A DNA stretch of 49,213 bases. Source: an uncultured Tateyamaria sp. (GTDB lineage: Bacteria > Pseudomonadota > Alphaproteobacteria > Rhodobacterales > Rhodobacteraceae). Shown piece after piece: positions 36,244 through 44,966 of the stretch; positions within the stretch are counted from its first letter, which is position 1, and each line of letters opens with the position of its first letter. The position numbers and the translations under genes were made by a program. The stretch spans positions 1 through 49,213 of the forward strand of contig CANMVD010000015.1 of assembly GCA_947501275.1 (NCBI GenBank), in the 5' to 3' direction. The notes beneath the pieces are model-generated. The model was not told the DNA's origin, made no database searches, and saw only the letters and a list, made by a program, of their open reading frames with translations.

Positions 36244-36272
36244 AAAAACGCCCCGCCGAGGCGGAGCGTTTT
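36244..36272 (-). terminator. Intrinsic terminator after rpmD
   Basis: A 13-pair stem (one G-U) with a two-base loop and a TTTTT tail on the minus strand, about 50 bases past rpmD. It should end the rplN...rpmD message and cut rplO-secY off from the upstream spc genes. Confidence 0.88.
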
Positions 36273-36321
36273 GAAAATCGGCGTGGCGGGAAAGTACCCG
36301 CCTTCAAACGATCTGAAAGCC

Positions 36322-36510
36322 TTAGCCCTTTTCTTCGATGATCTCGACCATGTGTGGGATCGAGTTGATCATGCCGCGTACGGAGGGTGTGTCTTCCAGC
36401 TCGCGGGTTTTGTGCATTTTGTTCAGACCCAGGCCAATCAGTGTTGCGCGCTGCTTTGCGGGGCGACGGATGGGCGAGCCGATTTGTTTGACGACAATTG
36501 TTTTTGCCAT
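36322..36510 (-). CDS. rpmD: 50S ribosomal protein L30
   Basis: 62 residues, starts '[20 protein letters not shown]' and ends 'MVEIIEEKG'. Five bases after rpsE. Normal length. Followed by a strong terminator instead of rplO. Confidence 0.97.
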   Translation of the reverse strand: MAKTIVVKQIGSPIRRPAKQRATLIGLGLNKMHKTRELEDTPSVRGMINSIPHMVEIIEEKG

Positions 36511-36515
36511 GGGTC

Positions 36516-37094
36516 TCAGGCCTCCTCGGTGGCCGCTTCAGCAGCGGGGGCTTCGTCACGCTTGGGCAGAATGTCGGCGACTTTCTTGCCGCGACGCTGG
36601 GCAACGGCACGTGGCGATTGCTCTTTCTTCAGCCCGTCCATAGTGGCGCGGATCATGTTGTAGGGGTTTTGCGAACCGATGGACTTGGACACAACGTCCT
36701 TGATGCCCAGCATTTCGAAAACAGCACGCATTGGACCACCGGCGATGATCCCGGTCCCTTCTGGCGCTGTACGCATAACGACTTTACCGGCGCCGTGGCG
36801 GCCTTCCATGTCGTGGTGCAGTGTGCGGCCTTCGCGCAGTTGCACGCGGATCATTTGGCGCTTGGCTTGCTCGGTAGCTTTGCGGATGGCCTCGGGGACC
36901 TCCTTCGCTTTGCCTTTGCCGAAACCGACGCGGCCTTTTTGGTCACCTACGACAACCAAAGCAGCGAAGCCAAAGCGCTTACCACCCTTAACGGTCTTGG
37001 ACACACGGTTGATCGCGACCAAACGATCTGCAAATTCGGGGGCCTCGTCGCGGTCACGGCGGTTACCCCGGCGGTTATTGTCACGTTCTGCCAT
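36516..37094 (-). CDS. rpsE: 30S ribosomal protein S5
   Basis: 192 residues with the S5 signature ('[20 protein letters not shown]') and an acidic Ala/Glu tail. The N-terminus is Arg/Asp-rich ('[16 protein letters not shown]'), as in other Rhodobacterales. Separated from rplR by 156 bases with a 42-bp palindrome. Confidence 0.98.
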   Translation of the reverse strand: MAERDNNRRGNRRDRDEAPEFADRLVAINRVSKTVKGGKRFGFAALVVVGDQKGRVGFGKGKAKEVPEAIRKATEQAKRQMIRVQLREGRTLHHDMEGRHGAGKVVMRTAPEGTGIIAGGPMRAVFEMLGIKDVVSKSIGSQNPYNMIRATMDGLKKEQSPRAVAQRRGKKVADILPKRDEAPAAEAATEEA

Positions 37095-37200
37095 GAGAAC
37101 ATCCTTCTAAAGGTGGCGCGCTTGCGCCGCTAAACTCAACCCAGGTGAGCCTTAAGCCCCCGGATCATCGGAAGGGCGCGAACGCCATTCACAGCGAAGA

Positions 37201-37242
37201 TGGGCAGATTGCCCATCCTACGTAGGATGGGCAATCTGCCCA
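37201..37242. repeat. Perfect 42-bp palindrome, rplR-rpsE gap
   Basis: Two 21-base arms (TGGGCAGATTGCCCATCCTAC and its exact complement) meet at CGTACG-like centre without a spacer. Each arm is itself a TGGGCA...TGCCCA palindrome, so this is a head-to-head pair of the GTGGGCA-family element. It begins eight bases past the rplR stop. Confidence 0.9.
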
Positions 37243-37250
37243 CCTTGGCC

Positions 37251-37610
37251 TTAGATCTTGAGACCACCTTCACGCGCAGCGTCGGCCAGAGCCTTCACCT
37301 TGCCGTGAAAGAGGAAACCACCGCGGTCGAAATATGCTTCTTCCACGCCAGCTTTCTTTGCGCGTTCGGCGATCAATGCGCCCACTTTCGTGGCCGCTTC
37401 GATGTTGTTCTTGCCGACTGTCCCCAGATCTTTTTCCAGGGTTGAGGCCGCGGCCAGTGTCACGCCGTTCACATCGTCGATCAGCTGAACGCTGATGTTC
37501 TTGTTGGAACGGTGCACGCTGAGACGCGCGCGGCCGGCATTGACCTTGCGCAGTTTGTTCCGGACGCGCAGGCGGCGCTTGAGGAACAGGGTCCGTTTGC
37601 TGTTTGCCAT
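37251..37610 (-). CDS. rplR: 50S ribosomal protein L18
   Basis: 119 residues; '[20 protein letters not shown]' and '[20 protein letters not shown]' are typical. Binds 5S rRNA. 11 bases after rplF. Confidence 0.98.
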   Translation of the reverse strand: MANSKRTLFLKRRLRVRNKLRKVNAGRARLSVHRSNKNISVQLIDDVNGVTLAAASTLEKDLGTVGKNNIEAATKVGALIAERAKKAGVEEAYFDRGGFLFHGKVKALADAAREGGLKI

Positions 37611-37621
37611 CTGTCTGGTCC

Positions 37622-38155
37622 TTACTTCTTCTTGCCTTCCTTACGGAAGATAAACTCGCCTTTGTAGCGGATGCCTTTGCCTTTGTAGGGCTCGGGCTTG
37701 CGCCACTCGCGGATTTTCGCGGCCACTTCGCCGACCTGTTGCTGGTCGATGCCTTCAACCACAATCTCAGTCTGCTTGGGCGCAGTTACAGTCACACCTT
37801 CAGGTGCCACAAAGTCCACGTCGTGGGACAAGCCAAGGTTCAGTTTCAGGGTGTTGCCCTGCATCTGAGCCCGGTAACCAACGCCCTGGATCTCAAGCTC
37901 TTTCTTGAAACCCTCGGTGACGCCGGTGACGCAGTTCTGCACCTGCGTGCGGGACATGCCCCACTGCTGGCGCGCGCGCTTAGACTTGCCACGCGGTGTG
38001 ATGCTGACCACGTTGTCTTCGACTGACAGGGTCACGTCGTCCGTTGCTTTGAACGAACGCGTGCCTTTTGGGCCTTTGACTTCGATCGTCTGACCAGAGA
38101 CGGATGCAGTCACACCCGAGGGCAGATCGACCGGTTTTTTACCAATACGAGACAT
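37622..38155 (-). CDS. rplF: 50S ribosomal protein L6
   Basis: 177 residues beginning '[15 protein letters not shown]' with the C-terminal '[15 protein letters not shown]'. The start is set by family alignment; the open frame runs 22 codons further into rpsH. Confidence 0.98.
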   Translation of the reverse strand: MSRIGKKPVDLPSGVTASVSGQTIEVKGPKGTRSFKATDDVTLSVEDNVVSITPRGKSKRARQQWGMSRTQVQNCVTGVTEGFKKELEIQGVGYRAQMQGNTLKLNLGLSHDVDFVAPEGVTVTAPKQTEIVVEGIDQQQVGEVAAKIREWRKPEPYKGKGIRYKGEFIFRKEGKKK

Positions 38156-38165
38156 CTGCTTCTCC

Positions 38166-38558
38166 TTAGAAGATCGTGCAGAGCACTTCGCCGCCAACAT
38201 TGGCCGCACGTGCGTTTGCATCCGACATCACACCTTTGGAGGTGGAGACAATCGACACGCCCAGGCCCTGACGGACCGATGGGATGTCACCGACGCCCAT
38301 GTACACGCGACGCCCGGGCTTGGAGACCCGCTTGAGCTCGCGAATAACAGGTTCGCCTTCATAATACTTCAGGCTGATTTCGATGGCCGGGTGGCCGTCC
38401 TCGCCTGTGGTCTCTTCGAAACCGCGAATATAGCCTTCGTCGGCCAGCACTTCGAGCACGCGGATGCGCAACTTGGAGGCAGGCGTAGACACGACGGACT
38501 TGCCGCGCATCTGGCTGTTACGGATACGGGTGAGCATATCTGCGATAGGATCGTTCAT
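38166..38558 (-). CDS. rpsH: 30S ribosomal protein S8
   Basis: 130 residues, '[20 protein letters not shown]' start and '[16 protein letters not shown]' end region. In enterobacteria S8 represses the spc operon by binding its mRNA; whether this occurs here cannot be told. Confidence 0.98.
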   Translation of the reverse strand: MNDPIADMLTRIRNSQMRGKSVVSTPASKLRIRVLEVLADEGYIRGFEETTGEDGHPAIEISLKYYEGEPVIRELKRVSKPGRRVYMGVGDIPSVRQGLGVSIVSTSKGVMSDANARAANVGGEVLCTIF

Positions 38559-38572
38559 ATCTTATGTCTCCC

Positions 38573-38878
38573 TTACCAGCTTGATTTCACAAGGCCGGGG
38601 ATCTGGCCCTGGCTGCCGAGGTCGCGCAGGGCGATCCGGCTGATTTTCAGCTTGCGGTAATAGGCGTGTGGACGCCCGGTCAGCTGGCAACGGTTGTGAA
38701 GACGCACGGCCGAGCTGTTGCGGGGCAGTTTTGCCAGCTTCAGCGAAGCGCGAAAACGCTCTTCCATTGGTTTGGTTTCATCGCTGATGATTGCTTTGAG
38801 CTCGGCACGCTTGGCGGCGTACTTTTTCACCAGCTTCTCGCGCTTCACTTCGCGCGCGATCATGGATTTCTTAGCCAT
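38573..38878 (-). CDS. rpsN: 30S ribosomal protein S14, zinc-free form
   Basis: 101 residues: the long form that lacks the CxxC zinc site of short S14; '[17 protein letters not shown]'-type core is seen as '[16 protein letters not shown]'. 14 bases upstream of rpsH. Confidence 0.97.
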   Translation of the reverse strand: MAKKSMIAREVKREKLVKKYAAKRAELKAIISDETKPMEERFRASLKLAKLPRNSSAVRLHNRCQLTGRPHAYYRKLKISRIALRDLGSQGQIPGLVKSSW

Positions 38879-38896
38879 ATCTTTTCTCTCCCGCGC

Positions 38897-39460
38897 TTAC
38901 GAATTGAAGGGCATGTTGAAATGCTTCAGCAAGGCTTTTGCTTCGGCATCGTTGTCGGCTGTGGTCGTGATCACGATGTCCATGCCCCAGGTTTCATCGA
39001 CTTTGTCAAAATCGATCTCGGGGAAGACGATGTGTTCCTTCATGCCCATGGCGTAGTTGCCACGGCCGTCAAAGGATTTGCCCGACACGCCGCGGAAGTC
39101 ACGAACGCGGGGCAGAGCAATGGTGATCAGCCGGTCGAGGAATTCATACATGCGATCGCCGCGCAGGGTGACTTTGGCCCCCAGTGGCATCTCTTCACGT
39201 ACCCGGAAACCCGCAATGGATTTCTTGGCCTTCGTGGTCAGTGCTTTTTGACCGGCGATGGCTGTCAGGTCTTCCTGAGCGGATTTGGCTTTCTTGCTGT
39301 CACGGACAGCTTCGGCACCGCAGCCAATGTTCAGGACAATTTTGTCCAGACGCGGGATCTGCATGTCGTTTTTGTAGCCGAATTCCTCTTTCATGGCTGC
39401 ACGGATAGTGTCCGCATAAACAGCCTTGAGGCGTGGTGTGTAGTCGTTTGCGTCGAGCAT
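38897..39460 (-). CDS. rplE: 50S ribosomal protein L5
   Basis: 187 residues; '[17 protein letters not shown]' and '[21 protein letters not shown]' are diagnostic. The start shares one base with the rplX stop (TGATG), so the two are coupled. Confidence 0.98.
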   Translation of the reverse strand: MLDANDYTPRLKAVYADTIRAAMKEEFGYKNDMQIPRLDKIVLNIGCGAEAVRDSKKAKSAQEDLTAIAGQKALTTKAKKSIAGFRVREEMPLGAKVTLRGDRMYEFLDRLITIALPRVRDFRGVSGKSFDGRGNYAMGMKEHIVFPEIDFDKVDETWGMDIVITTTADNDAEAKALLKHFNMPFNS

Positions 39461-39765
39461 CAGATCACATCCCCTGTTGTTTTGGCAAAACGGACTTTCT
39501 TGTCACCGTCCATTTTAAAACCGACGCGGGTGGCTTTGCCATTTGCGTCCAGCAGCGCCAGATTGCTCAGGTCGATCGGCATCGCTTTGGGGATGCGGCC
39601 GCCCTGGCTTTCTTGGCTTTGACGTGTGGCGCGGATCGCGATGTTCAGACCGTCAACAACGGCTTTGTTCGCTTTGGGGCTGATGGAAGAAATGATGCCT
39701 TCCTTGCCCTTGTCCTTACCGGCGAGCACGACGACCTTGTCGCCTTTTTTCAGTTTGGCAGCCAT
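39460..39765 (-). CDS. rplX: 50S ribosomal protein L24
   Basis: 101 residues with the KOW motif ('[18 protein letters not shown]'). One base after rplN, one-base overlap with rplE. Confidence 0.98.
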   Translation of the reverse strand: MAAKLKKGDKVVVLAGKDKGKEGIISSISPKANKAVVDGLNIAIRATRQSQESQGGRIPKAMPIDLSNLALLDANGKATRVGFKMDGDKKVRFAKTTGDVI

Positions 39766-39766
39766 A

Positions 39767-40135
39767 TCACAGCACCTCCGGAGCGAGAGAGATGATTTTC
39801 ATGAAGTTCTTGGCGCGCAGCTCGCGAACAACTGGCCCGAAGATACGGGTGCCGACCGGCTCGTTGTTGTTGTTGAGGATCACGGCAGCGTTGCGGTCAA
39901 AGCGGATCGCTGTGCCATCTTCGCGGCGGACTTCCTTGGCGGTGCGTACGACGACGGCCTTGCGGACATCACCCTTCTTAACGCGACCACGTGGGATGGC
40001 TTCCTTGACCGAGACGACAATGACGTCGCCGACGGATGCGTATTTACGCTTGGAACCACCCAGAACCTTGATGCACTGAACACGGCGCGCGCCGCTGTTG
40101 TCAGCAACATCCAGGTTTGTTTGCATCTGGATCAT
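39767..40135 (-). CDS. rplN: 50S ribosomal protein L14
   Basis: 122 residues, '[17 protein letters not shown]' start. The 76-base gap to rpsQ contains a perfect TATAAT on the minus strand (plus 40189-40194) but no matching -35, so a promoter here is only a remote possibility. Confidence 0.98.
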   Translation of the reverse strand: MIQMQTNLDVADNSGARRVQCIKVLGGSKRKYASVGDVIVVSVKEAIPRGRVKKGDVRKAVVVRTAKEVRREDGTAIRFDRNAAVILNNNNEPVGTRIFGPVVRELRAKNFMKIISLAPEVL

Positions 40136-40211
40136 TTGGTTTCTCCCGACCTTTGGGGGGCGATGCGTGCCTGATCCCCAGGGTTTCGATTATACTGTTG
40201 GTGTGGGGGTC

Positions 40212-40442
40212 TTAGGCCTCCAGCACCTCCCAGCGTTTTGTCTTCGATTTCGGCGCGCATTCGATGATGCGGACTGTGTCGCCGACCTTGAAGGCATTCT
40301 TTTCATCGTGGGCCCGATATTTCTTGGACTTACGAATGGTCTTTTTCAGAACCGGGTGCGTGAAACGGCGTTCCACGGATACGGTGACTGTTTGGGCGTT
40401 GGCATCGGATGTCACGGTGCCGGACAGAATACGTTTGGGCAT
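40212..40442 (-). CDS. rpsQ: 30S ribosomal protein S17
   Basis: 76 residues; '[21 protein letters not shown]' and '[18 protein letters not shown]' are typical. 12 bases after rpmC. Confidence 0.98.
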   Translation of the reverse strand: MPKRILSGTVTSDANAQTVTVSVERRFTHPVLKKTIRKSKKYRAHDEKNAFKVGDTVRIIECAPKSKTKRWEVLEA

Positions 40443-40454
40443 TTCGTTAGATCC

Positions 40455-40655
40455 TTATTCCGCAGCAGCTTGGGCTTTTTCGCCCAGGATGGTGTTCACA
40501 CGGGCCACGTCACGACGGACCTGACGCATGCGCGCGGGGTTTTCCAGCGCGCCTGTTGCCTGCTGGAAACGCAGGTTAAAGGCTTCTTTCTTCAGATTGG
40601 CCAGTTCATCACGAAGCTGGTCCGGGGTCTTATCCCGAAGTTCTTGGGCGTTCAT
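40455..40655 (-). CDS. rpmC: 50S ribosomal protein L29
   Basis: 66 residues starting '[19 protein letters not shown]', with AAGGAAAAGG before the ATG. First ribosomal gene after the 2.5-kb interruption, behind its own promoter candidate. Confidence 0.97.
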   Translation of the reverse strand: MNAQELRDKTPDQLRDELANLKKEAFNLRFQQATGALENPARMRQVRRDVARVNTILGEKAQAAAE

Positions 40656-40735
40656 GCGCCTTTTCCTTTCAACATCACGGGCAGGCCACCAGATTGGTGT
40701 CACCCTGATTCCCGTGGAGTGGATGATAGAGGGGC

Positions 40736-40764
40736 CGTATATGAGGGGTGCGGTGCTATGACAA
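40736..40764 (-). promoter_or_regulatory. Candidate promoter for rpmC-rpsQ-rplN...rpmD
   Basis: TTGTCA-N17-TATACG about 85 bases before rpmC; five of six -35 bases match the consensus. Position just behind a run of non-ribosomal genes makes it functionally sensible. Confidence 0.6.
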
Positions 40765-40799
40765 CCCCAAAGTTGCCGCACCGGTATGGGTGTGGCCGG

Positions 40800-41261
40800 T
40801 CAGGTCCACCAGCGCCGTTCGCCCATGTGCCGCTCAAACCACGCACCCAGCGAAAAGTGGTCGCGATTGCGCAGCAGAACAAGCGCAATAAATGCCGCGA
40901 GCACGGCCAGATCAATGACCTGATTGCGGTGGATCGGAAAGTTCCCCTTGGCATTCAGCGCAAAGGGGTCAAGGAAACCCTCCCAGCGACGCGCAACAGT
41001 AAAGGCGTGCATCATCAGCAGCGCGCCGTAGCTGTATAGCCGAACGATCCCCACCGCCGCCAAGGCGCAAATTGCGATCTGTATCACGGCCAGCCCATAG
41101 ACCTGCACCACGGACGGATCGACCCCGTCAAAGTTGCGCGCAAGGGCTCGGTATTGGTTGGGCAGGATGATCTTGTGTGCCGCCCATAGAAAGATGAACC
41201 AGACGAGGCCAAGGCGCAGCACCAGAAGCGCAATGGCATCCTGTCGGTCTTGGGGCGTCAT
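40800..41261 (-). CDS. Small DoxX-like membrane protein of unknown function
   Basis: 153 residues, four hydrophobic segments. Landmarks: 'WFIFLWAAHKIILPNQY', 'ALLMMHAFTVARRWEGFLDP' and the last helix before 'LLRNRDHFS'. GGAGAG precedes the ATG. It resembles DoxX-type proteins in layout, but I cannot name the family. Same strand as the ribosomal genes, 144 bases before rpmC. Confidence 0.65.
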   Translation of the reverse strand: MTPQDRQDAIALLVLRLGLVWFIFLWAAHKIILPNQYRALARNFDGVDPSVVQVYGLAVIQIAICALAAVGIVRLYSYGALLMMHAFTVARRWEGFLDPFALNAKGNFPIHRNQVIDLAVLAAFIALVLLRNRDHFSLGAWFERHMGERRWWT

Positions 41262-41365
41262 GGGTCTCTCTCCGGATTGGCCGCCAAAGGGGTGGGCCAA
41301 AATCTCGCCCAAGACAAGATGGATGCGCACTGGCTCACGCGGACGTGCTGATGTAAGCAACCCAC

Positions 41366-41986
41366 ATGCCCCATGTGACTTCGCTTTTTGCCACCCGCCT
41401 GTACCACGCCGCCTTGTCCGAGCATGACCCCAAGATCGATGCGGGCGAGCTGGAACAGAACTGCTATGCCATCGCCGAGGATGATGAGGCCGGTCATGAC
41501 TGGTGCGAGGCACAGGGCTATCCCGGATACACGTCTTATGCGTCCTTGGATGACCTGCCGTGGCGCTTTCCGATCTTTGCCGATCTGGTCAAGGCGCTGG
41601 ATGCCCATGTGGCAGCCTTTGCGCGTGATCTGGCCTTTGACCTTGGGGACAAGGTGCTGAAACTGGATTCGATCTGGATCAACATCCTGCCTGAAGGCGG
41701 CATTCACACCGGTCATATCCATCCCCATTCCGTGATTTCCGGCACGGCTTATGTGGCGATGCCGGAAGGGACGTCGGCGTTAAAACTGGAAGACCCGCGC
41801 TTGGCCATGATGATGGCTGCCCCCGGCAGGACCAAGGACGCGCCCGAAGACCTTGCGACCTTCCACTATGCCCGTCCAGCAGTGGGTGACGTATTGTTGT
41901 GGGAAAGCTGGTTGCGCCACGAAGTGCCCATGAACATGGCCGAAGACGAGCGCGTGACCGTGTCGTTCAATTACGGCTGGGAATAG
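41366..41986 (+). CDS. Putative 2OG-Fe(II) oxygenase (TIGR02466-like)
   Basis: 206 residues. 'SIWINILPEGGIHTGHIHPHS' with clustered His, 'GDVLLWESWLRHEVPMN' and 'ERVTVSFNYGW' match the uncharacterised TIGR02466 oxygenase family; the His residues and the late Arg would bind iron and 2-oxoglutarate. The substrate is unknown. It reads against the ribosomal operon, which must therefore be re-promoted beyond it. Confidence 0.8.
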   Translation: MPHVTSLFATRLYHAALSEHDPKIDAGELEQNCYAIAEDDEAGHDWCEAQGYPGYTSYASLDDLPWRFPIFADLVKALDAHVAAFARDLAFDLGDKVLKLDSIWINILPEGGIHTGHIHPHSVISGTAYVAMPEGTSALKLEDPRLAMMMAAPGRTKDAPEDLATFHYARPAVGDVLLWESWLRHEVPMNMAEDERVTVSFNYGWE

Positions 41987-42005
41987 GTCTCCGCCGAAAC
42001 GGCAC

Positions 42006-42212
42006 TTACTTTTTCGGTTCGATTTTGTGCGCTTCTTCAAGGGCTTTCTTGGCGGCTTTTTCCTCTTTGGTCAGCGTGTTGCCCCACTGGTTGTTGGATA
42101 GGCCAAGCCCATCAGGCATCGGCTTGGTCTTGCCCTTCTTCACCTCCCCGCCCTTGTCGAGAAACGCTTGGATCAGGTCTGCGTCAGTGGTGGGCTTGGG
42201 GACTTGTTTCAT
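42006..42212 (-). CDS. Small charged hypothetical protein
   Basis: 68 residues, Lys/Glu-rich, with 'DADLIQAFLDKGGEVKKGKT' and 'SNNQWGNTLTKEEKAAKKAL'. AGAGG lies ahead of the ATG. The composition suggests a soluble nucleic-acid-associated or structural protein, but I do not recognise it. Convergent with the oxygenase gene (19 bases between stops). Confidence 0.6.
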   Translation of the reverse strand: MKQVPKPTTDADLIQAFLDKGGEVKKGKTKPMPDGLGLSNNQWGNTLTKEEKAAKKALEEAHKIEPKK

Positions 42213-42388
42213 GGGCTGGCCTCTTGGGTTGGAGCGCGTGAGGCGAGTGTAGAGGTTTGGGAAGGATTGGCCAGTGTTGGGTTGTGACACGGTATGGCCG
42301 GGCGGCGGTGGCCTGCGGCTTTGATTGCGCGCGGATCTTGTTGCGATCACGACAACCAGCAACACCTAATTACCTCAAAACTACCCGA

Positions 42389-42433
42389 TTGACATTTTCC
42401 CGCACGACAGATAGCCTTTGGCTATCTGTCGTG
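42389..42433 (+). promoter_or_regulatory. Promoter with operator: TTGACA and a perfect 14-bp inverted repeat
   Basis: TTGACA is followed 17 bases later by TAGCCT at the -10 place. The arms CACGACAGATAGCC and GGCTATCTGTCGTG (loop TTT) cover the spacer end and the -10, so a bound dimer would block polymerase. The next 100 bases up to the gene are clearly A/T-rich, unlike the surroundings. Confidence 0.6.
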
Positions 42434-42451
42434 AAATCCAACTGATACTCT

Positions 42452-42475
42452 AAAATACTGTTTTTAGTGTATTTT
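42452..42475 (+). other. A/T-rich hairpin in the leader of the cassette
   Basis: AAAATAC/GTATTTT arms followed by a run of T. It could be an attenuator in the leader or a second operator; no gene ends just before it on this strand. Confidence 0.35.
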
Positions 42476-42536
42476 TTTTCTGTTTCGAATCCGAAATAAT
42501 GAGTTTTGGGTACTTGCAACAGTTCAAAAATCACTC

Positions 42537-42947
42537 ATGTTTGACTGTATGAACAGTATTTTTTCCAAAATATCACAACGCAGAGCGGCAATTGCAGAGC
42601 AAATTGCCAGCTTAGAAGAAGAAGACAAGCTTTGGGAGCAGACCTACCGCGGCTTGTACTTCAAACGCCAATTGTCATTGGATCAAGAAAGGGTCGAAGC
42701 GAGGACAGCAAAGAAGTTGGCCGTGCTAGCGATGGTGAGCGACGAAATAGAACTAAAGCTGCAGAACAAGCAAAGCGGTGCGACCTTGAAACAAATTCGA
42801 GCGCGAGTTGAAGCGTTTATGCCAGACCTGCCAGAGAACACCTTGCGATCCTACTTGTCCAGATTTCGAGCGGAAGGGCATTTAGAACACAACGAAAAGA
42901 ACTCCCGCTGGATGTTGCCCAACCCTAAGGAAGGAGCCCCTGAATGA
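42537..42947 (+). CDS. Coiled-coil protein with winged-helix-like C-terminus (cassette gene 1)
   Basis: 136 residues. The N-terminal half is a charged coiled coil ('AAIAEQIASLEEEDKLWEQ', then 'KLAVLAMVSDEIELKLQNK'); the C-terminal third ('TLKQIRARVEAFMPDLPE', 'TLRSYLSRFRAEGHLEHNE', 'SRWML') has the spacing of a winged helix with recognition helix and wing. A DNA-binding autoregulator of the upstream operator is the natural guess, not proven. No convincing ribosome binding site precedes the ATG; another ATG lies four codons in. Base composition is lower in G+C than the ribosomal genes. Its stop overlaps the next start (ATGA). Confidence 0.7.
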   Translation: MFDCMNSIFSKISQRRAAIAEQIASLEEEDKLWEQTYRGLYFKRQLSLDQERVEARTAKKLAVLAMVSDEIELKLQNKQSGATLKQIRARVEAFMPDLPENTLRSYLSRFRAEGHLEHNEKNSRWMLPNPKEGAPE

Positions 42948-43045
42948 GTTCCCTCGAAGTTATTGTGGCTTTGTCAGCTACGCTGGCATCAGTGACATAC
43001 GTGGCAAAAACCGTGATTGAAGAACTCAAGAAGCGCAAAAAGTAA
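42944..43045 (+). CDS. 33-aa single-helix peptide with Lys/Arg tail (cassette gene 2)
   Basis: The ATG overlaps the previous stop by four bases and has a near-ideal AGGAAGGAG seven bases upstream. The peptide is one hydrophobic helix ('VIVALSATLASVTYVAKTVI') ending in 'EELKKRKK', then TAA, and a terminator follows at once. Such size and layout recall small phage membrane proteins or membrane toxins of toxin-antitoxin modules; the true function is unknown. Its coupling to gene 1 suggests fixed stoichiometry. Confidence 0.7.
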   Translation: MSSLEVIVALSATLASVTYVAKTVIEELKKRKK

Positions 43046-43077
43046 CCCCCGGCGCTTTCGCACCGGGGGTTCTTTTC
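43044..43077 (+). terminator. Strong intrinsic terminator of the cassette
   Basis: AACCCCCGG/CCGGGGGTT, nine pairs, loop of ten, then TCTTTTCTCT. The stem starts at the stop codon of the 33-aa gene. It should stop plus-strand transcription before it runs antisense into rplP. Confidence 0.9.
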
Positions 43078-43134
43078 TCTCTACCGTGGCCGGAACGGGC
43101 ATTTGCTTGGCAAATACCCTGCCTCCGGCTGGAC

Positions 43135-43156
43135 CGAAAACGCTTGCGCGTTTTCG
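43135..43156 (-). promoter_or_regulatory. Hairpin directly after rplP
   Basis: CGAAAACGC/GCGTTTTCG with loop TTGC, three bases past the rplP stop. On the minus strand the second arm holds TTTT but no T tract follows; probably a 3' stabiliser or weak terminator at the end of the tuf/rpsJ...rplP unit. Next to it (43100-43120) an imperfect GGGCATTTG/CAAATACCC palindrome. Confidence 0.5.
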
Positions 43157-43159
43157 TCC

Positions 43160-43573
43160 CTACCAGTCTTCCCGAATGACAACGCGTGTCTTGATCGGCA
43201 GCTTCATCGCAGCAAGGCGCAGGGCCTCACGGGCGATGTCGTCGTTGACGCCGTCGATTTCGAACATCACGCGGCCCGGCTTGACCTTGGCCGCCCAACG
43301 GTCGACCGAGCCCTTACCTTTACCCATACGCACTTCGATGGGTTTGGCCGTCACTGGCACATCGGGGAAGATCCGGATCCAGACCCGGCCCTGACGTTTC
43401 ATGTGACGGGTCATCGCACGACGCGCCGCTTCGATTTGACGGGCTGTAACCCGCTCGGGCTCCAGAGCCTTCAGGCCGTAGGTGCCAAAGTTCAGGTCAG
43501 ACCCGCCCTTTGCCTTACCCTTGATCGAGCCCTTAAACTGCTTACGGAATTTGGTACGCTTTGGTTGAAGCAT
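43160..43573 (-). CDS. rplP: 50S ribosomal protein L16
   Basis: 137 residues, '[19 protein letters not shown]' start, '[16 protein letters not shown]' core. 15 bases after rpsC. Normally rpmC comes next; here 2.5 kb of other genes intervene. Confidence 0.98.
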   Translation of the reverse strand: MLQPKRTKFRKQFKGSIKGKAKGGSDLNFGTYGLKALEPERVTARQIEAARRAMTRHMKRQGRVWIRIFPDVPVTAKPIEVRMGKGKGSVDRWAAKVKPGRVMFEIDGVNDDIAREALRLAAMKLPIKTRVVIREDW

Positions 43574-43588
43574 CTGTCATGCCCTCCC

Positions 43589-44296
43589 TTAGCGACGACC
43601 GCCAGCACCGCGAGGTGCTGGGCCGTCTTGGAGTTCCTGTGCCTTACGGTCACGCGCAGCGGGGTCATGCTCCATGATTTCACCTTTGAAGATCCATGTC
43701 TTGATCCCGATGATACCATAAGCTGTTTTCGCTTCGACGTGGGCGTAATCGATGTCGGCGCGCAGCGTGTGCAAGGGCACACGACCCTCACGATACCATT
43801 CAGTCCGCGCGATTTCGGCGCCGCCAAGGCGGCCCGCGACGTTCACACGGATGCCGAGGGCACCCATACGCATGGCGTTTTGCACCGCACGTTTCATGGC
43901 GCGGCGGAAAGACACCCGGCGCTCCAGCTGTTGTGCGATGGACTCACCAACAAGTGCCGCGTCCAGTTCAGGCTTGCGCACTTCAACGATGTTGAGGTGC
44001 AGCTCGCTGTCTGTCAGGTTCGCCAGCTTCTTGCGCAGACCTTCGATGTCCGCACCTTTCTTGCCGATGATGACACCGGGGCGGGCTGTGTGGATCGTGA
44101 CGCGGCACTTTTTGTGCGGACGTTCGATGATCACACGGGCCACACCGGCCTGATGACACTCTTTCTTGATGAATTTGCGGATCTTGAGATCTTCGAGAAG
44201 AAGATCGCCGTAATCCTTGGTGTCGGCATACCAGCGGCTGTCCCACGTGCGGTTCACCTGCAGGCGCATGCCAATTGGATTGACTTTATTCCCCAT
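43589..44296 (-). CDS. rpsC: 30S ribosomal protein S3
   Basis: 235 residues with the KH domain ('[20 protein letters not shown]') and '[20 protein letters not shown]'. One-base overlap with rplV (TGATG). Confidence 0.98.
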   Translation of the reverse strand: MGNKVNPIGMRLQVNRTWDSRWYADTKDYGDLLLEDLKIRKFIKKECHQAGVARVIIERPHKKCRVTIHTARPGVIIGKKGADIEGLRKKLANLTDSELHLNIVEVRKPELDAALVGESIAQQLERRVSFRRAMKRAVQNAMRMGALGIRVNVAGRLGGAEIARTEWYREGRVPLHTLRADIDYAHVEAKTAYGIIGIKTWIFKGEIMEHDPAARDRKAQELQDGPAPRGAGGRR

Positions 44297-44688
44297 CAGG
44301 CTTGCTCCCCTGAGACTTCTTCAACTTGACGCACCTTGATCGTGATTTCCGCGAACGGCTTCATGATCTTGCCGAAACGGCCACGCGCCCGGGGACGCCC
44401 GCGTTTCATGGTCAGGTTCTTGCCAACCCAGGCTTCTGCGACGATCAGCTCGTCGACATCCAGGTTGTGGTTGTTTTCAGCATTCGCGATGGCCGATTGC
44501 AGGCACTTCTTGACGTCCTGCGCGATCCGCTTTTTGCTGAAAGTGAGGTCCGTCAGGGCCTTGTCCACTTTCTTGCCACGGATCATCTGAGCCACAAGGT
44601 TCAGCTTTTGTGGGGAGGTACGCAGCATACGGGTTTTCGCCATAGCTTCGTTGTCCGCCACGCGGCGTGGGTTCTTATCCTTGCTCAT
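44296..44688 (-). CDS. rplV: 50S ribosomal protein L22
   Basis: 130 residues; '[20 protein letters not shown]' and '[20 protein letters not shown]' are typical. The N-terminal '[19 protein letters not shown]' extension is normal for the order. Start overlaps the rpsS stop by four bases. Confidence 0.98.
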   Translation of the reverse strand: MSKDKNPRRVADNEAMAKTRMLRTSPQKLNLVAQMIRGKKVDKALTDLTFSKKRIAQDVKKCLQSAIANAENNHNLDVDELIVAEAWVGKNLTMKRGRPRARGRFGKIMKPFAEITIKVRQVEEVSGEQA

Positions 44689-44963
44689 TTGCGTTTCGCC
44701 TTCTTGTCAGCGGCGTGACCGTAATAGGTCCGCGTGGGCGAATATTCACCGAACTTCTGGCCGATCATTTCTTCGGACACGTTCACAGGAATATGCTTCT
44801 GGCCGTTGTACACACCAAAAGTCAGACCCACGAACTGGGGCAGAATGGTGGAGCGACGCGACCAGATCTTGATCACTTCATTGCGCCCGCTTTCACGCGA
44901 CGCTTCCGCTTTCTTCAGCACATAGCTGTCGACAAACGGACCTTTCCAAACAGAGCGAGACAT
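44685..44963 (-). CDS. rpsS: 30S ribosomal protein S19
   Basis: 92 residues, '[20 protein letters not shown]' start; full length. Three bases after rplB. Confidence 0.98.
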   Translation of the reverse strand: MSRSVWKGPFVDSYVLKKAEASRESGRNEVIKIWSRRSTILPQFVGLTFGVYNGQKHIPVNVSEEMIGQKFGEYSPTRTYYGHAADKKAKRK

Positions 44964-44966
44964 ATC

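Noticed and set aside
40189..40194. Perfect TATAAT in the rpsQ-rplN gap as a promoter
   Set aside because: The hexamer 17 bases upstream is GCCTAA and no extended -10 is present; not enough for a promoter call.
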